Virus record (IMG/VR): IMGVR_UViG_3300049484_000171 | Coordinates: 1-26,686 of that record | Origin: a virus | DNA: 26,686 nt | Reading direction: 5' to 3' (one strand) | In this document: positions 1-7,649 of the stretch, piece after piece | Layout: every line of letters starts with the position of its first letter | Position numbering within the stretch: position 1 is the first letter of the stretch | Notes under the pieces: model-generated | Database searches by the model: none | What the model was told of the DNA's origin: nothing | What the model saw: the letters and a program-made list of their open reading frames with translations, nothing else | Made by a program: the position numbers and the translations under genes

Positions 1-1
1 G

Positions 2-646
2 TACCGCTCGCACCGGCTCGGCGGGACGCTCTCCGTCTGGGAGACGGAGCACCTGTGCCGCGCCGTGTCCTCGATGCGTGAGCGTCTCGTCGACCCGAAG
101 GCATGGGAGCGCGGGGAGGCCGTTCTGGATGCGCCATCCGGCCCGTTCATGGGGATCTCGCTCGACCCTCGTGGGTCCCGTGCGAGCGCTGCCATCGCGT
201 GGGTCCAGGCGGACGGCAAGCCTGCGCTCCGTCTGCTGTTCGACGTCACCGGCAGCCCGATCGACACGGACAAGCTGGGCCCGGACCTCCGCGACGCTGC
301 GGCGAAGTACGGCGTCGCCAGCGTCGGGTTCAACCCCCTGACTGATGCGGTCCTCGCGAAGTTCTTCCCCAAGTCCGAGGCGATCGCTGGGCAGAAGTAC
401 GCGAACGCGACGGCCCGGTTCGTGTCGGTCGTCGAGTCGTCCCGCCTCGGGTGGGCGGATTGTGCCGCGGTGACGAGCGACCTCGCCTGGACGACTCGCA
501 AGGAGCACGACGAGTCGGGGAGCTTCGAGGCCGTGCGGGGGAACGATGACCGGCCAATCACCGCGGTCATGGCGGCCATCCACGCCATCTGGCTCGCCTC
601 CGAGCCCGCAATCGTCAAGAAGCCCTATCGCCGCGCGAGCTTCTGA
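2..646 (+). CDS. Terminase large subunit, C-terminal part (5' truncated by window edge)
   Basis: The frame is open from the first bases, so the N-terminal ATPase lies outside the window. What remains looks like the RNase H-fold nuclease half of a phage large terminase, which cuts concatemeric DNA during packaging into the procapsid. The visible signature is a beta-strand ending in an acidic residue (GISLDPRG), a middle segment (VGFNPLTDAVLAKFF) in the position where these proteins select the substrate strand, and a C-terminal helix after an acidic pair (NDDRPITAVMAAIHAIWLA), the usual ending of this family. The portal gene starts 11 bases downstream, the classic terminase-portal order. A Met codon at 65 is probably internal, because the reading frame and coding bias continue upstream of it. 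The nuclease assignment rests on this pattern and on gene order. Confidence 0.85.
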   Translation, partial: YRSHRLGGTLSVWETEHLCRAVSSMRERLVDPKAWERGEAVLDAPSGPFMGISLDPRGSRASAAIAWVQADGKPALRLLFDVTGSPIDTDKLGPDLRDAAAKYGVASVGFNPLTDAVLAKFFPKSEAIAGQKYANATARFVSVVESSRLGWADCAAVTSDLAWTTRKEHDESGSFEAVRGNDDRPITAVMAAIHAIWLASEPAIVKKPYRRASF

Positions 647-656
647 GGAGACCCCC

Positions 657-2120
657 ATGGACCCGAACACCGCCCCGGTCGGATCCTCCGAGTGGTGGAT
701 CGCCCGCCTCTCCAAGGAGCTCGACGCCCGGGCCGCCCCGATGCAGCGGTTCGACGATTACTACCAGGGCCACCACCCGATGCTCTACGCGGGCGCGAAG
801 TACCGCGCCGCGTTCGGCAACCTGTTCTCCGGCTTCTCCGACAACTTCTGCGGGCTGGTCGTCGACGCCGTCGAGGAGCGCCTCGACGTCGAGGGCTTCC
901 GGATGGGCGCCGACCTCGAGGCGGACGCCGACGCCTGGCGCATGTGGCAGGAGAACGGCCTCGACGCCTGGTCGCAGATCGCACACACCGAGGCGCTGAT
1001 CAAGGGTCAGGCGTCCGTCCTCGTGTGGGTCGACGAGGAAGAGGCCGACGAGGTCGAGATCACCATCCAGGACGCCCTCGAGATGGCGGTCGCGTTGGAT
1101 CGCTGCAGCCATGACCGCCTGGCCGCCCTGAAGCGCTGGCAGGAGGACGACGGGAGCACCTGCTTCACGCTCTACCTCCCCGACCGCATCGAGAAGTGGC
1201 AGACGGTCCCCAAGGGGATGCGCCTCCAGGACACGCTCAAGGTCGGCCGGTACAACCTCGTGCCACGGCTGGTGGGCAGCGAGCCCTGGCCACTCCCGAA
1301 CCCGCTGGGCGTGGTCCCGGTCGTGCCGCTGGTCAACCGGCCGCGCCTCCGCGGCGAGGGCGTGTCGGAGATCGCGGCGGTGATCCCGATCCAGAACGCG
1401 CTCAACAAGCTGTTCCTCGACATGCTCGTGGCGGCCGAGTTCGCCGCCTTCCGACAGCGGTACGCGGTCGGCCTCGAGCTCGAGGTGAACCCCGAGACCG
1501 GCAAGACCGTCGAGCCCTACCAGGCGGGCGCGGGCCAGCTATGGGCGGAGGAGAACCCGGACGTCAAGTTCGGCGACTTCGAGGTCAGCGACCTCGGCAA
1601 CTACCGCGGCGCGATCGAAACCGCGATCCAGCACATCGCCTCGATCACCCGCACCCCGGCGCACTACCTCATGGGCAACGCCGGATCGTTCCCGTCCGGC
1701 GAGAGCCTGGCCGCCACCGAGACGGGCCTGACCCGGAAGGCGGAGCGCAAGCAGCGGTTCCTCGGCGAGTCCTGGGAGGAGGTCATCCGGCTCGCCTTCC
1801 TGGTCCGCGACGACGCGCGCGGCAAGATCACCGACGCCGAGACCATCTGGCGCGACCCGGAGAGCCGCAACGAGGCCGCCCACGTCGACTCGCTCGTGAA
1901 GCTCAAGGCCCTCGGCGTCCCGGACGAGATGCTGTGGGAGATGGCCGGCCTCACCCCCCAGCAGGTGGCCCGGGCGAAGGCGATCAACGCCGACGCCGAG
2001 CCCGACGAGGCTCCAGACCCTGCTGCGGTCCCACCCGCCATGCCGGACGCCGCGGGCGGCGGGATGAACGGGATGCCGATGGAGGCCACGGTCGGCGTCC
2101 CCGACGCCCCGTCAATGTGA
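657..2120 (+). CDS. Portal protein (SPP1 Gp6-like)
   Basis: A 487-aa protein forming the dodecameric ring at the capsid vertex through which DNA enters and leaves. The start at 657 is chosen because GAGGAG lies at 645-650, and the longer upstream frame would run through the terminase gene. The N-terminus (SSEWWIARLSKELDARAAPM, then DDYYQGHHP) is typical of actinophage portals. The hallmark ITRTPAHYLMG followed by SGESLAATETGL, then a long charged helix (KAERKQRFLGESWEEVIRLAF), corresponds to the crown/stem region of the family. The length is normal. The Pro/Ala/Met-rich last ~40 residues look disordered. No MuF-like minor head protein or capsid protease follows; the next gene is the scaffold. 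Confidence 0.9.
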   Translation: MDPNTAPVGSSEWWIARLSKELDARAAPMQRFDDYYQGHHPMLYAGAKYRAAFGNLFSGFSDNFCGLVVDAVEERLDVEGFRMGADLEADADAWRMWQENGLDAWSQIAHTEALIKGQASVLVWVDEEEADEVEITIQDALEMAVALDRCSHDRLAALKRWQEDDGSTCFTLYLPDRIEKWQTVPKGMRLQDTLKVGRYNLVPRLVGSEPWPLPNPLGVVPVVPLVNRPRLRGEGVSEIAAVIPIQNALNKLFLDMLVAAEFAAFRQRYAVGLELEVNPETGKTVEPYQAGAGQLWAEENPDVKFGDFEVSDLGNYRGAIETAIQHIASITRTPAHYLMGNAGSFPSGESLAATETGLTRKAERKQRFLGESWEEVIRLAFLVRDDARGKITDAETIWRDPESRNEAAHVDSLVKLKALGVPDEMLWEMAGLTPQQVARAKAINADAEPDEAPDPAAVPPAMPDAAGGGMNGMPMEATVGVPDAPSM

Positions 2121-2166
2121 ACGCCTGATCCATTCGACTCTTGACACCGGAGGTCCGCCAAATACC

Positions 2167-2820
2167 ATGACCGACCAGACCACCTCCGCGGGCGCGACGC
2201 CCGTCGTGCCGGACGCGACGTCCGGCCAGAGCGCACCGGCGCAGAGCAGCCCGGTGGACGCGACGTCCACCGACGAGCAGCTCGGCGAAGGGGGCAAGGG
2301 AGCGCTCCAGGCGGAGCGCAAGGCAGCCCGCGAAGCACTCAAGCGTGCCGAGGCCGCCGAGCGCGAGCTCGAAGCTCTCCGAACCGCCAACCAGTCCGAC
2401 CAGGAGAAGGCCATCGCCGCCGCCCGCAAGGAGGGCGCAGCCGAGGCACAGACCCGGGCGGACGCGAAGGTACGCCGATCCGAGGTTCGCCGAGTGCTCG
2501 CGACCGCTGGCTGCATCGATGTCGACATCGCCGCGACGGCGGGCGACTTCTCCGAGCTGGCCGTGACCGACGACGGCGACGTCGAAGGGCTCGAGAAGGC
2601 TGTGACGGCCTTCCGGACGGCCCACCCCGCGCTGTTCGCCACGAAGCGCCCCACGGGGTCCGCGGATGCCGGCAGCGTGACCGGGGGCGGGGCCCCCGCG
2701 AGCTTCACCCCGGCCCAGATCAAGGCCATGACGCCTGAGGAGTACGCCCGCAACCGCGAGGCGATCTTCGAGGCGATGGCTGCCGGCCGCATCGCCAACC
2801 GGAAAGGAACCACCGCATGA
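2167..2820 (+). CDS. Capsid scaffolding protein
   Basis: A 217-aa protein likely to guide assembly of the capsid protein into procapsids before being expelled. The first ~45 residues are Thr/Ser/Pro/Ala-rich and look disordered. Residues ~40-105 are a strongly charged heptad-like helix (GALQAERKAAREALKRAEAA onwards), as expected of scaffolds. A middle region rich in Asp/Glu (ITDDGDVEGLEKAV-like) and a C-terminal helix (TPEEYARNREAIFEAMAAGRI) complete the pattern. An SD of GGAGGT lies at 2149-2154. Its stop overlaps the capsid gene start (ATGA at 2817-2820), so translation is probably coupled. No protease domain is visible. The function is inferred from composition and position between portal and capsid. 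Confidence 0.8.
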   Translation: MTDQTTSAGATPVVPDATSGQSAPAQSSPVDATSTDEQLGEGGKGALQAERKAAREALKRAEAAERELEALRTANQSDQEKAIAAARKEGAAEAQTRADAKVRRSEVRRVLATAGCIDVDIAATAGDFSELAVTDDGDVEGLEKAVTAFRTAHPALFATKRPTGSADAGSVTGGGAPASFTPAQIKAMTPEEYARNREAIFEAMAAGRIANRKGTTA

Positions 2821-3689
2821 GCCTCGACAACTTCAACCCGGAGGTCTGGTCGCAGGAGCTCCTGGCCAACCTCCACAAGGCCCACGTCTACGGGTCGCCC
2901 GGTGTCGTGAACACCGACTACGAGGGCGACATCCGGAGCGCCGGCGACACCGTCCGCATCAACAGCATCGGCGCTGTCACGGTGTTCGACTACACCAAGA
3001 ACAGCGACATGAGCGCGCCCGAGACGCTGACCGACGCGCAGGCGACGCTCGTCGTCGACCAGGCAAAGGCCTTCAACTTCGCGGTCGACGACATCGACAA
3101 GGCGCAGCAGAGCCCCAAGGTCATGGCAGCGGCCATGGGCGAGGCGGCCTACGCGCTTCGTGACGCGGCCGACACCTACGTCGCCGCGATGTACACGCAG
3201 GCGGCCGCGGGCAACCTGATCGGCTCCACCGGCTCGCCCGTCACCGTCACGGATCCGGTCACGGCCAGCAACAAGCTCGCCTACGCCTACCTCGTCGACC
3301 TCGGCGTGAAGCTCGACGAGGCCAACGTGCCCTCCGAGGGCCGGTTCGCCATCGTTCCGCCGTGGTACGAGGGGCTCCTGCTGCTGGACAACCGATTCGT
3401 CGGCTACGGCGGCGCCGCCCAGGACGCCCGCCTCGTCAACGGCCAGATCGGGCGCGCGGCCGGGTTCGACATCTACAAGTCGAACAACGTGCCGTACGCG
3501 GCAGGCCCCATCAAGTACCGCATCACGGCGGGGCATCCGATGGCCTGGAGCTTCGCGGCCCAGATCACGTCCGTCGAGGCCTACCGGCCAGAGAAGCGCT
3601 TTGCCGACGCGGTGAAGGGCCTCTACGTCTACGGCGCCAAGGTCGTCAAGCCGGCCGCCCTGGCCGTCCTCACCGCCAACTTCTCGTAA
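2817..3689 (+). CDS. Major capsid protein (P22 coat / HK97-fold type)
   Basis: A 290-aa protein of the type annotated in actinophages as P22-like coat protein, expected to adopt the HK97 fold and form the capsid shell. The N-terminus (NPEVWSQELLANLHKAHVYG), the early beta segment with GDTVRINSIG, the helix FNFAVDDIDKAQ, the A-domain strand (GRFAIVPPWYEGLLL, DNRFVGYG) and the turn GRAAGFDIYKSNNVP are the characteristic elements, in the usual order. No N-terminal delta domain or protease site is apparent, consistent with a separate scaffold gene upstream. It overlaps the scaffold stop by four bases. This assignment is firm. Confidence 0.92.
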   Translation: MSLDNFNPEVWSQELLANLHKAHVYGSPGVVNTDYEGDIRSAGDTVRINSIGAVTVFDYTKNSDMSAPETLTDAQATLVVDQAKAFNFAVDDIDKAQQSPKVMAAAMGEAAYALRDAADTYVAAMYTQAAAGNLIGSTGSPVTVTDPVTASNKLAYAYLVDLGVKLDEANVPSEGRFAIVPPWYEGLLLLDNRFVGYGGAAQDARLVNGQIGRAAGFDIYKSNNVPYAAGPIKYRITAGHPMAWSFAAQITSVEAYRPEKRFADAVKGLYVYGAKVVKPAALAVLTANFS

Positions 3690-3704
3690 GGCAGGGACGA
3701 CGAC

Positions 3705-4109
3705 ATGGCGAATGCCACCGCGATCACCCTCACCGACTGCGTCGCCAACGGCGCAGTCGCCCAGCCGGCCGCCAACGTGCTCGACACGGGCACGGCCGCG
3801 GTCACCCTGCCGCTCGCTGCGGGCGGCAAGACGGACCGGATCATCCTCGAGGTCAAGAACACGGCCGCAGCCGCGCTGAAGGTCGAGCTCCTGGCCGGAG
3901 ACAACCCGCCCGCCCAGCGGGCGGGCATCGGCGACGCGATCCTCGTGGCCGCTGCCGCGCAGAACGCCGTCAACATCTTCGGCCCGTTCGAGTCGGGACG
4001 GTTCATCCAGAACGACGCGACGAGCAAGGGCCGCCTCGACGTCAAGTTCACCCCCGCCTCCGGGACGATCGGCGTGGAGATCCGCGCCTATCGCCTCCCG
4101 AAGGCCTGA
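3705..4109 (+). CDS. Probable head decoration protein
   Basis: A 134-aa Ala-, Val- and Thr-rich protein predicted to be nearly all beta strands (DTGTAAVTLPLAAGGKTD, IILEVKNTA, VELLAGDNP, GTIGVEIRAYRLPKA). It lies immediately behind the capsid gene (15 bases) and may share its transcript. Size, composition and position fit proteins that sit on the outer capsid surface and stabilise it. The pattern 'ILEVKNTAAAALKVELLAGD ... FGPFESGRFIQND' resembles a small beta-sandwich seen in many actinophages just after the capsid gene. No enzymatic motif is present. It could instead be another minor head protein. A very strong hairpin begins three bases after its stop. Confidence 0.6.
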   Translation: MANATAITLTDCVANGAVAQPAANVLDTGTAAVTLPLAAGGKTDRIILEVKNTAAAALKVELLAGDNPPAQRAGIGDAILVAAAAQNAVNIFGPFESGRFIQNDATSKGRLDVKFTPASGTIGVEIRAYRLPKA

Positions 4110-4111
4110 GT

Positions 4112-4156
4112 GTTCGGAACCGGGGTCGGGCCACGCGGTCCGGCCCCGGTGCGAAC
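4112..4156 (+). terminator. Strong 20-bp hairpin after capsid/decoration genes (terminator-like or mRNA-stabilising)
   Basis: GTTCG (4112-4116) pairs with CGAAC (4152-4156). After one mismatch and one bulge, 4119-4132 pairs with 4137-4150, including two G-T wobbles, closing on a 4-base loop at 4133-4136. That gives about 20 base pairs, mostly G-C. There is no T tract, so if it terminates transcription it would be a U-less hairpin. It may instead stabilise the 3' end of the capsid/decoration message. The next gene's SD (around 4158-4165) lies immediately beyond it. Confidence 0.55.
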
Positions 4157-4168
4157 GAGAGGTGAGCC

Positions 4169-4540
4169 ATGGCGAATGACTACGACATCACCGCCCGCAA
4201 CGTCGGGGTCGACGCGATCGCGGCGCTCGGCACCCGCTGGGCGCTTCACACCGCCGACCCCGGCGGCGCGAACAGCGCCACATCCGAGGTCACGGGCGGC
4301 TCTCCGGCCTACGCCCGGAAGGCCGTCGCATGGAACGCGGCCTCCGCCGGCTCCGCGACGCAGAACGGCGACGTGGTGCTGGACGTCCCGGCTGGGACGA
4401 CCGTGACCTACGCCTCGCTGTGGAACACGGCGGGCACCGTGCGCTACTTGAAGAAGGCCGTCACGTCCGAGGCGTTCGGTGCCCAGGGCACGTACACGAT
4501 CAAGGGCACGACCAGCACCCTCGACCTCAACGACGCCTAG
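4169..4540 (+). CDS. Small beta-rich structural protein (head/tail-fibre-like family)
   Basis: A 123-aa protein starting behind an AGAGGTGAGCC SD. The pattern LHTADPGGANSATSEVTGG, then AYARKAVAWNAAS, then VTYASLWNTAG, resembles a family of short phage structural proteins annotated variously as Gp80-like or 'tail fiber' proteins. These keep the elements 'LHTADPG ... EVTGG ... YARK' followed by a strand-rich half. The remainder is predicted beta structure with no catalytic motif. It sits between the decoration protein and the repeat protein, so it is probably a virion surface component. The assignment to that family is from memory of the motif pattern, not from a search. Confidence 0.5.
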   Translation: MANDYDITARNVGVDAIAALGTRWALHTADPGGANSATSEVTGGSPAYARKAVAWNAASAGSATQNGDVVLDVPAGTTVTYASLWNTAGTVRYLKKAVTSEAFGAQGTYTIKGTTSTLDLNDA

Positions 4541-4543
4541 ACC

Positions 4544-6376
4544 ATGGCAGTCGCGCACGACGCAGTCAGCGAGAGCCACACCGGGACGACCGGCGTCGCT
4601 TCCGTTGCGTCGTTCAACTGGAACCATGTGCCGACCGGGACACCCCGGTCGGCGCTGGTGTTCACCGTCGCCATCGGCGCCAACCCGGTGACGGGGGTGA
4701 CCTACGGCGGCACGGCGATGACCGCCGTCCCGTACACCGCCTACGACTCCGACACGGAGCCGGGGTTCGTCCAGGCGTGGTTCCTCGACAACGTGGCGAG
4801 CGGCACGCAGCAGGTCGTCGTCAACCGGACGAACAACACCGTCGTCACCTACGCGACGTGCATGACGCAGACCGCGGCGAAGAAGTGCCAGGTCTACCTC
4901 GCCGGCGTCAAGACCCGCGCCGCCGCCGGCGCCGAGCAGACCGCGGCATCCTCGAGCGCAACCGGCACCGCGACAGCCTGGGCCTCGATGACGCTGGACG
5001 ACGGATCGCCCGGCACCAACAGCATCCGGTACCTCGGCATCTACTCCGGCGCCGCGAGCGTATCGACGGCCAGCACGAACACGACGACGAACGGCGCCAG
5101 CGCACAGATCGACTTCGGCAACTACGTGTTCTTCACGATGCGGGAGACGACGCCGAGCCAAGGGGCCAAGGCGCTCAACATCACCACCGCCATCACGGAC
5201 GATCTCGCCGTCATCGGCCTCGCCGTCCGGGAGGACCCGGACGCCCGCGTCGCCAACGTCACCGCCACGGGCGGCGGGATCGCCACGACACCGGCGACCA
5301 AGGGCGCAACGCTGGCCGGTGCGTTCACCGCAGGCGGCGTGGCCGTCGTCTCGCCCAAGGGCGCACACACCAAGGCCGTGACCGCCACCGGTGGTGGCGT
5401 CCTGACGGGCTCGTCTGCGACCCAGCGCAGCCGCGCCGTCGCGGCCACGGGCGGCGGCGTCCTGACAAGCGCGACGCAGAAGGGCGCGCTGCTGGCCGCG
5501 TCCGCCACCGGGGGCGGGGCGGCGGTCGTCACGGGCGTCAAGGCGATCGTCGACAACCGGAACGCCAGCCTGGTCGCCACTGGCGGAGGCGTGGCCGTCC
5601 TAGCGCCGCGCAAGGGCGCGAGCTCGTCGCCGGCCGACACTGGCGGTGGCGTGGTCGCTGTGAGCGCACGGACGCAGCGTGTGCGCGCCGTCACGGCCAC
5701 CGCGTCCGGCGTGGCGGCTATCACGCCACGCAGCGCGCGGAGCGCGTCAGCGGCGCTCACAGGCGGGGGTGTGGCGACGATCGCGCGCCTGGCCGCCCGG
5801 AAGGCGTCAACGACCGCGACTGGCGGAGGCGTGGCCGCCGTCTCCGTCCGGTCCGCGCGGATCCTGGCCGCCCAACTGTCCGGCGGCGGCGTGCTCACCT
5901 ACGTCGAGACCACCGCGCGCCGCTCGAGCATCGCGGCGACCGGGGGCGGGGCGGCGGTCGTCACGGGCGTCAAGGCGATCGCCACGATCAACCGCGACGC
6001 CAGCATCGTGGCGACGGGCGGCGGCGTGGCCACGGCGACGAGCTCGACCGGCCGCGCGATCGCCGCCTCCGCGACGGGTGCCGGCTCCGCCACGCTGTCC
6101 GTCCGCTCCGCGCGCCAGCTGGCGGCCGCCCTGACTGGCGGAGGATCCGCCGCCCTGGACGCGACGAGCGCCCGCTCTGCATTCCTCGAGGCAACGGGCG
6201 CCGGCGTGGCGTTCGTCGACGGGCACGCAGGAGCGGCCGCGCCGACCATCGGCATGGCCGCGCTGATGCGCATCACCGACGCTGGATCCACCCCGGCGAT
6301 CGAAGCCCCTTCCGGCGTGTCGGTCGTCTCCGTCTCTGACGCCCCGGTCATCACCAGCGCGAGGTTCATTCCATGA
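4544..6376 (+). CDS. Repeat-rich surface/fibre protein: beta-sandwich domain plus ~16 Gly-rich repeats
   Basis: A 610-aa protein. Residues 1-230 read as a jelly-roll-like domain (SALVFTVAIGANP, VTGVTYGGTAMT, GFVQAWFLDNV, VFFTMRETT, AVIGLAVRED) of a kind common in phage appendage proteins. Residues ~239-563 are a run of about 16 degenerate ~20-residue repeats with core ATGGGVA followed by a strand and a basic (S/A)AR-type turn. The last ~47 residues are non-repetitive. It lies between head and connector genes, where head fibres or other capsid-surface proteins are sometimes encoded, and its last codons overlap the next gene's ATG at 6373. No signal peptide or catalytic motif is seen. I do not recognise the full-length family. 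A stalk or solenoid role is inferred from the repeats. Confidence 0.65.
   Translation: MAVAHDAVSESHTGTTGVASVASFNWNHVPTGTPRSALVFTVAIGANPVTGVTYGGTAMTAVPYTAYDSDTEPGFVQAWFLDNVASGTQQVVVNRTNNTVVTYATCMTQTAAKKCQVYLAGVKTRAAAGAEQTAASSSATGTATAWASMTLDDGSPGTNSIRYLGIYSGAASVSTASTNTTTNGASAQIDFGNYVFFTMRETTPSQGAKALNITTAITDDLAVIGLAVREDPDARVANVTATGGGIATTPATKGATLAGAFTAGGVAVVSPKGAHTKAVTATGGGVLTGSSATQRSRAVAATGGGVLTSATQKGALLAASATGGGAAVVTGVKAIVDNRNASLVATGGGVAVLAPRKGASSSPADTGGGVVAVSARTQRVRAVTATASGVAAITPRSARSASAALTGGGVATIARLAARKASTTATGGGVAAVSVRSARILAAQLSGGGVLTYVETTARRSSIAATGGGAAVVTGVKAIATINRDASIVATGGGVATATSSTGRAIAASATGAGSATLSVRSARQLAAALTGGGSAALDATSARSAFLEATGAGVAFVDGHAGAAAPTIGMAALMRITDAGSTPAIEAPSGVSVVSVSDAPVITSARFIP
5258..6232 (+). 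repeat. In-frame array of ~16 degenerate ~60-bp repeats (ATGGGVA units)
   Basis: Successive units translate as ATGGGIATTPATKGA, ATGGGVLTGSSATQ, ATGGGVLTSATQKG, ATGGGAAVVTGVKA, ATGGGVAVLAPRKG, DTGGGVVAVSART, TASGVAAITPRSA, LTGGGVATIARLA, ATGGGVAAVSVRS, LSGGGVLTYVETT, then a second ATGGGAAVVTGVKA, ATGGGVATATSS, ATGAGSATLSVRS, LTGGGSAALDATS and ATGAGVAFVDG, with one weaker early copy (FTAGGVAVVSPKG). Period is about 20 codons, slightly variable. All units stay in frame, so selection acts on the protein. Confidence 0.85.
5507..5981 (+). repeat. Pair of identical 43-bp direct repeats inside the repeat array
   Basis: Positions 5507-5549 and 5939-5981 are identical over 43 bases and encode the same TGGGAAVVTGVKAI segment. 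They are 432 bp (144 codons) apart in an array whose other units have diverged at the DNA level. This suggests a recent segmental duplication or gene conversion. Confidence 0.85.
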
Positions 6377-7281
6377 GGCACCTCGAGATCGAGGTCACGA
6401 ACGCCGACGAACTGCTCGCCACGGAGGCGTACGGCGCGGGCGCGCTGCTCCGCTGGGAGCGCTCGTCCACGGAGGCCGGGACCTACGTGGAGGGCGGAAC
6501 CGAGGCGCTCGTCGCCGGGACCACGCTGTACGACGTGTGGGACGCGGCGGGCATCGAGACGACCTGGTACCGCACCCGCATCAGCAACGCCGGCGGTACG
6601 ACGTTCTCCGCCTACTCCTCGCCGCGGTCGCCCGTCACGTCGGTCACGAGCGTGGCGCAGGTACGGGCGCTGGTGTCCACGAGCATGTCCGACGCGGACC
6701 TCCAGGGCGTCATCGACCGCGAGGAGGCGGCCCTGGCGCGCCAGGTGACGGCGCTGGCGGGCGATCGGACGCAGACATGGTTCGTCGGGGACCAGTCGGC
6801 CATGGGCCTCTACCGCGACAGTCTGACCACGCTCCCGTTCTCCGGGCGCGGCCCGTTCATGGGCGCATGGATGACCGTCGACCGCATGGGACCGCTGTCG
6901 CTCCTGCGCCCGACCGACGCCGTCGTGGTCACCGACAACGGGGTCACCGTCGCCGATGACGACATTCGCCTGCTGCGCGGCGGGACGCAGGTCGAGCGGG
7001 CGTCCGGCGGCTGGCAGGGGCCGATCGTAACGGTCGCCTACACGCCCAACGACGCGCTCGAGGTCGCCCGCGTGGTGATCGAGCTGTGCCGGCTGACGCT
7101 CACCGAGACCGGCTACCAGTCCGAGCGGATCGGCGAGTACCAGTACGACCGGGGCGCGAAGCCTGCAGGCGCCGACCCGCGCCGCGCACTGGTGCGCTCC
7201 CTCATGCCGCATCCGGCCAAGGGCTCGATGCGCATCCGGACCTCGTCCGAGGACGACCGGATCGGGGCGGTGACGCCGTGA
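6373..7281 (+). CDS. Head-tail connector (adaptor) with N-terminal Ig/FN3-like domain
   Basis: A 302-aa protein with two parts. Residues ~1-90 have the pattern of an FN3/Ig-like fold (GALLRWERSSTEAGTYVEG, then TTWYRTRISNAGGTTFSAYSS). Residues ~92-290 match the helical head-tail adaptor type: VAQVRALVSTSMSDADLQGVI, then a helix DREEAALARQVTAL, strands in the middle, and a late helix (NDALEVARVVIELCRLTLTETGYQSERIGEYQY) typical of connectors that bind under the portal. Adaptors are usually 100-180 aa, so this one is long because of the fused domain. The start overlaps the repeat-protein stop. Gene order (connector, stopper, gp10-like, terminator) supports the call. Confidence 0.72.
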   Translation: MRHLEIEVTNADELLATEAYGAGALLRWERSSTEAGTYVEGGTEALVAGTTLYDVWDAAGIETTWYRTRISNAGGTTFSAYSSPRSPVTSVTSVAQVRALVSTSMSDADLQGVIDREEAALARQVTALAGDRTQTWFVGDQSAMGLYRDSLTTLPFSGRGPFMGAWMTVDRMGPLSLLRPTDAVVVTDNGVTVADDDIRLLRGGTQVERASGGWQGPIVTVAYTPNDALEVARVVIELCRLTLTETGYQSERIGEYQYDRGAKPAGADPRRALVRSLMPHPAKGSMRIRTSSEDDRIGAVTP

Positions 7282-7649
7282 GCTTCGACGCGCTCCTGCG
7301 CCACGTCCTGGTCGTCAAGAGGAACGTCCAGACGACCGTGCCCGTCCACGTGCCCGCGGAGCCCACGGACGGCGACCCGATCTTCGACGACTACGGCCAG
7401 CCGGTCATGGCCGAGTCGACCGTGGCGACCGTGCCTGGCCGGATCGAGCCCAAGAGCGCCAGGGAGGTCGCGCTGCTGTCCCAGGCCGGCGCCGTCGTGT
7501 CGACGCACACGGGCTACGTGCGGCCGCTGGCAGGGCTCGACGCGGGCTGCTGGATCGAGTCTGGCGGCGTCCGGTACGACATCGTCGGGATGCCCGACGC
7601 GGCCGGGGCCGGCCACCACGTCGAGCTCGAGCTCGTGGCGGTCGTCTGA
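7278..7649 (+). CDS. Head-tail closure (stopper) protein
   Basis: A 123-aa protein. The GTG at 7278 (GTGA overlap with the connector stop) is the natural start; the open frame runs further upstream but only inside the connector gene. The sequence begins SFDALLRHVLVVKR and contains a beta-barrel-like core (VATVPGRIEPKSAREV, GAVVSTHTGYVRPLAGL, GCWIESGGVRYDIVGM). The ending, an Asp-Ala-Ala-Gly turn followed by HHVELELVAVV, is typical of SPP1 gp16-like closure proteins that seal the connector after packaging. Length and position agree. Confidence 0.72.
   Translation: MSFDALLRHVLVVKRNVQTTVPVHVPAEPTDGDPIFDDYGQPVMAESTVATVPGRIEPKSAREVALLSQAGAVVSTHTGYVRPLAGLDAGCWIESGGVRYDIVGMPDAAGAGHHVELELVAVV

Noticed and set aside
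65-646. Met codon at 65 as the start of a complete 193-aa gene
   Set aside because: The frame and coding pattern run to the window edge and the protein is a terminase C-terminal domain.
2141-2168. TTGACA with TACCAT 16 bases downstream, promoter-like
   Set aside because: Transcription would start inside the scaffold gene after its ATG; the TTGACA is more likely chance beside the GGAGGT SD.
2112-3536. 474-aa minus-strand ORF opposite scaffold and capsid genes
   Set aside because: Antisense shadow; the plus strand has well-supported structural genes in the same interval.
4088-5368. Long minus-strand ORF (426 aa) opposite the decoration and repeat genes
   Set aside because: Arg/Gly/Val-rich composition and poor codon pattern; it is the antisense shadow of GC-rich plus-strand genes with recognisable products.
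5258-6232. Regular ~60-bp repeats resembling a CRISPR array
   Set aside because: Units are degenerate, in frame, without constant repeats and unique spacers; they encode protein repeats.
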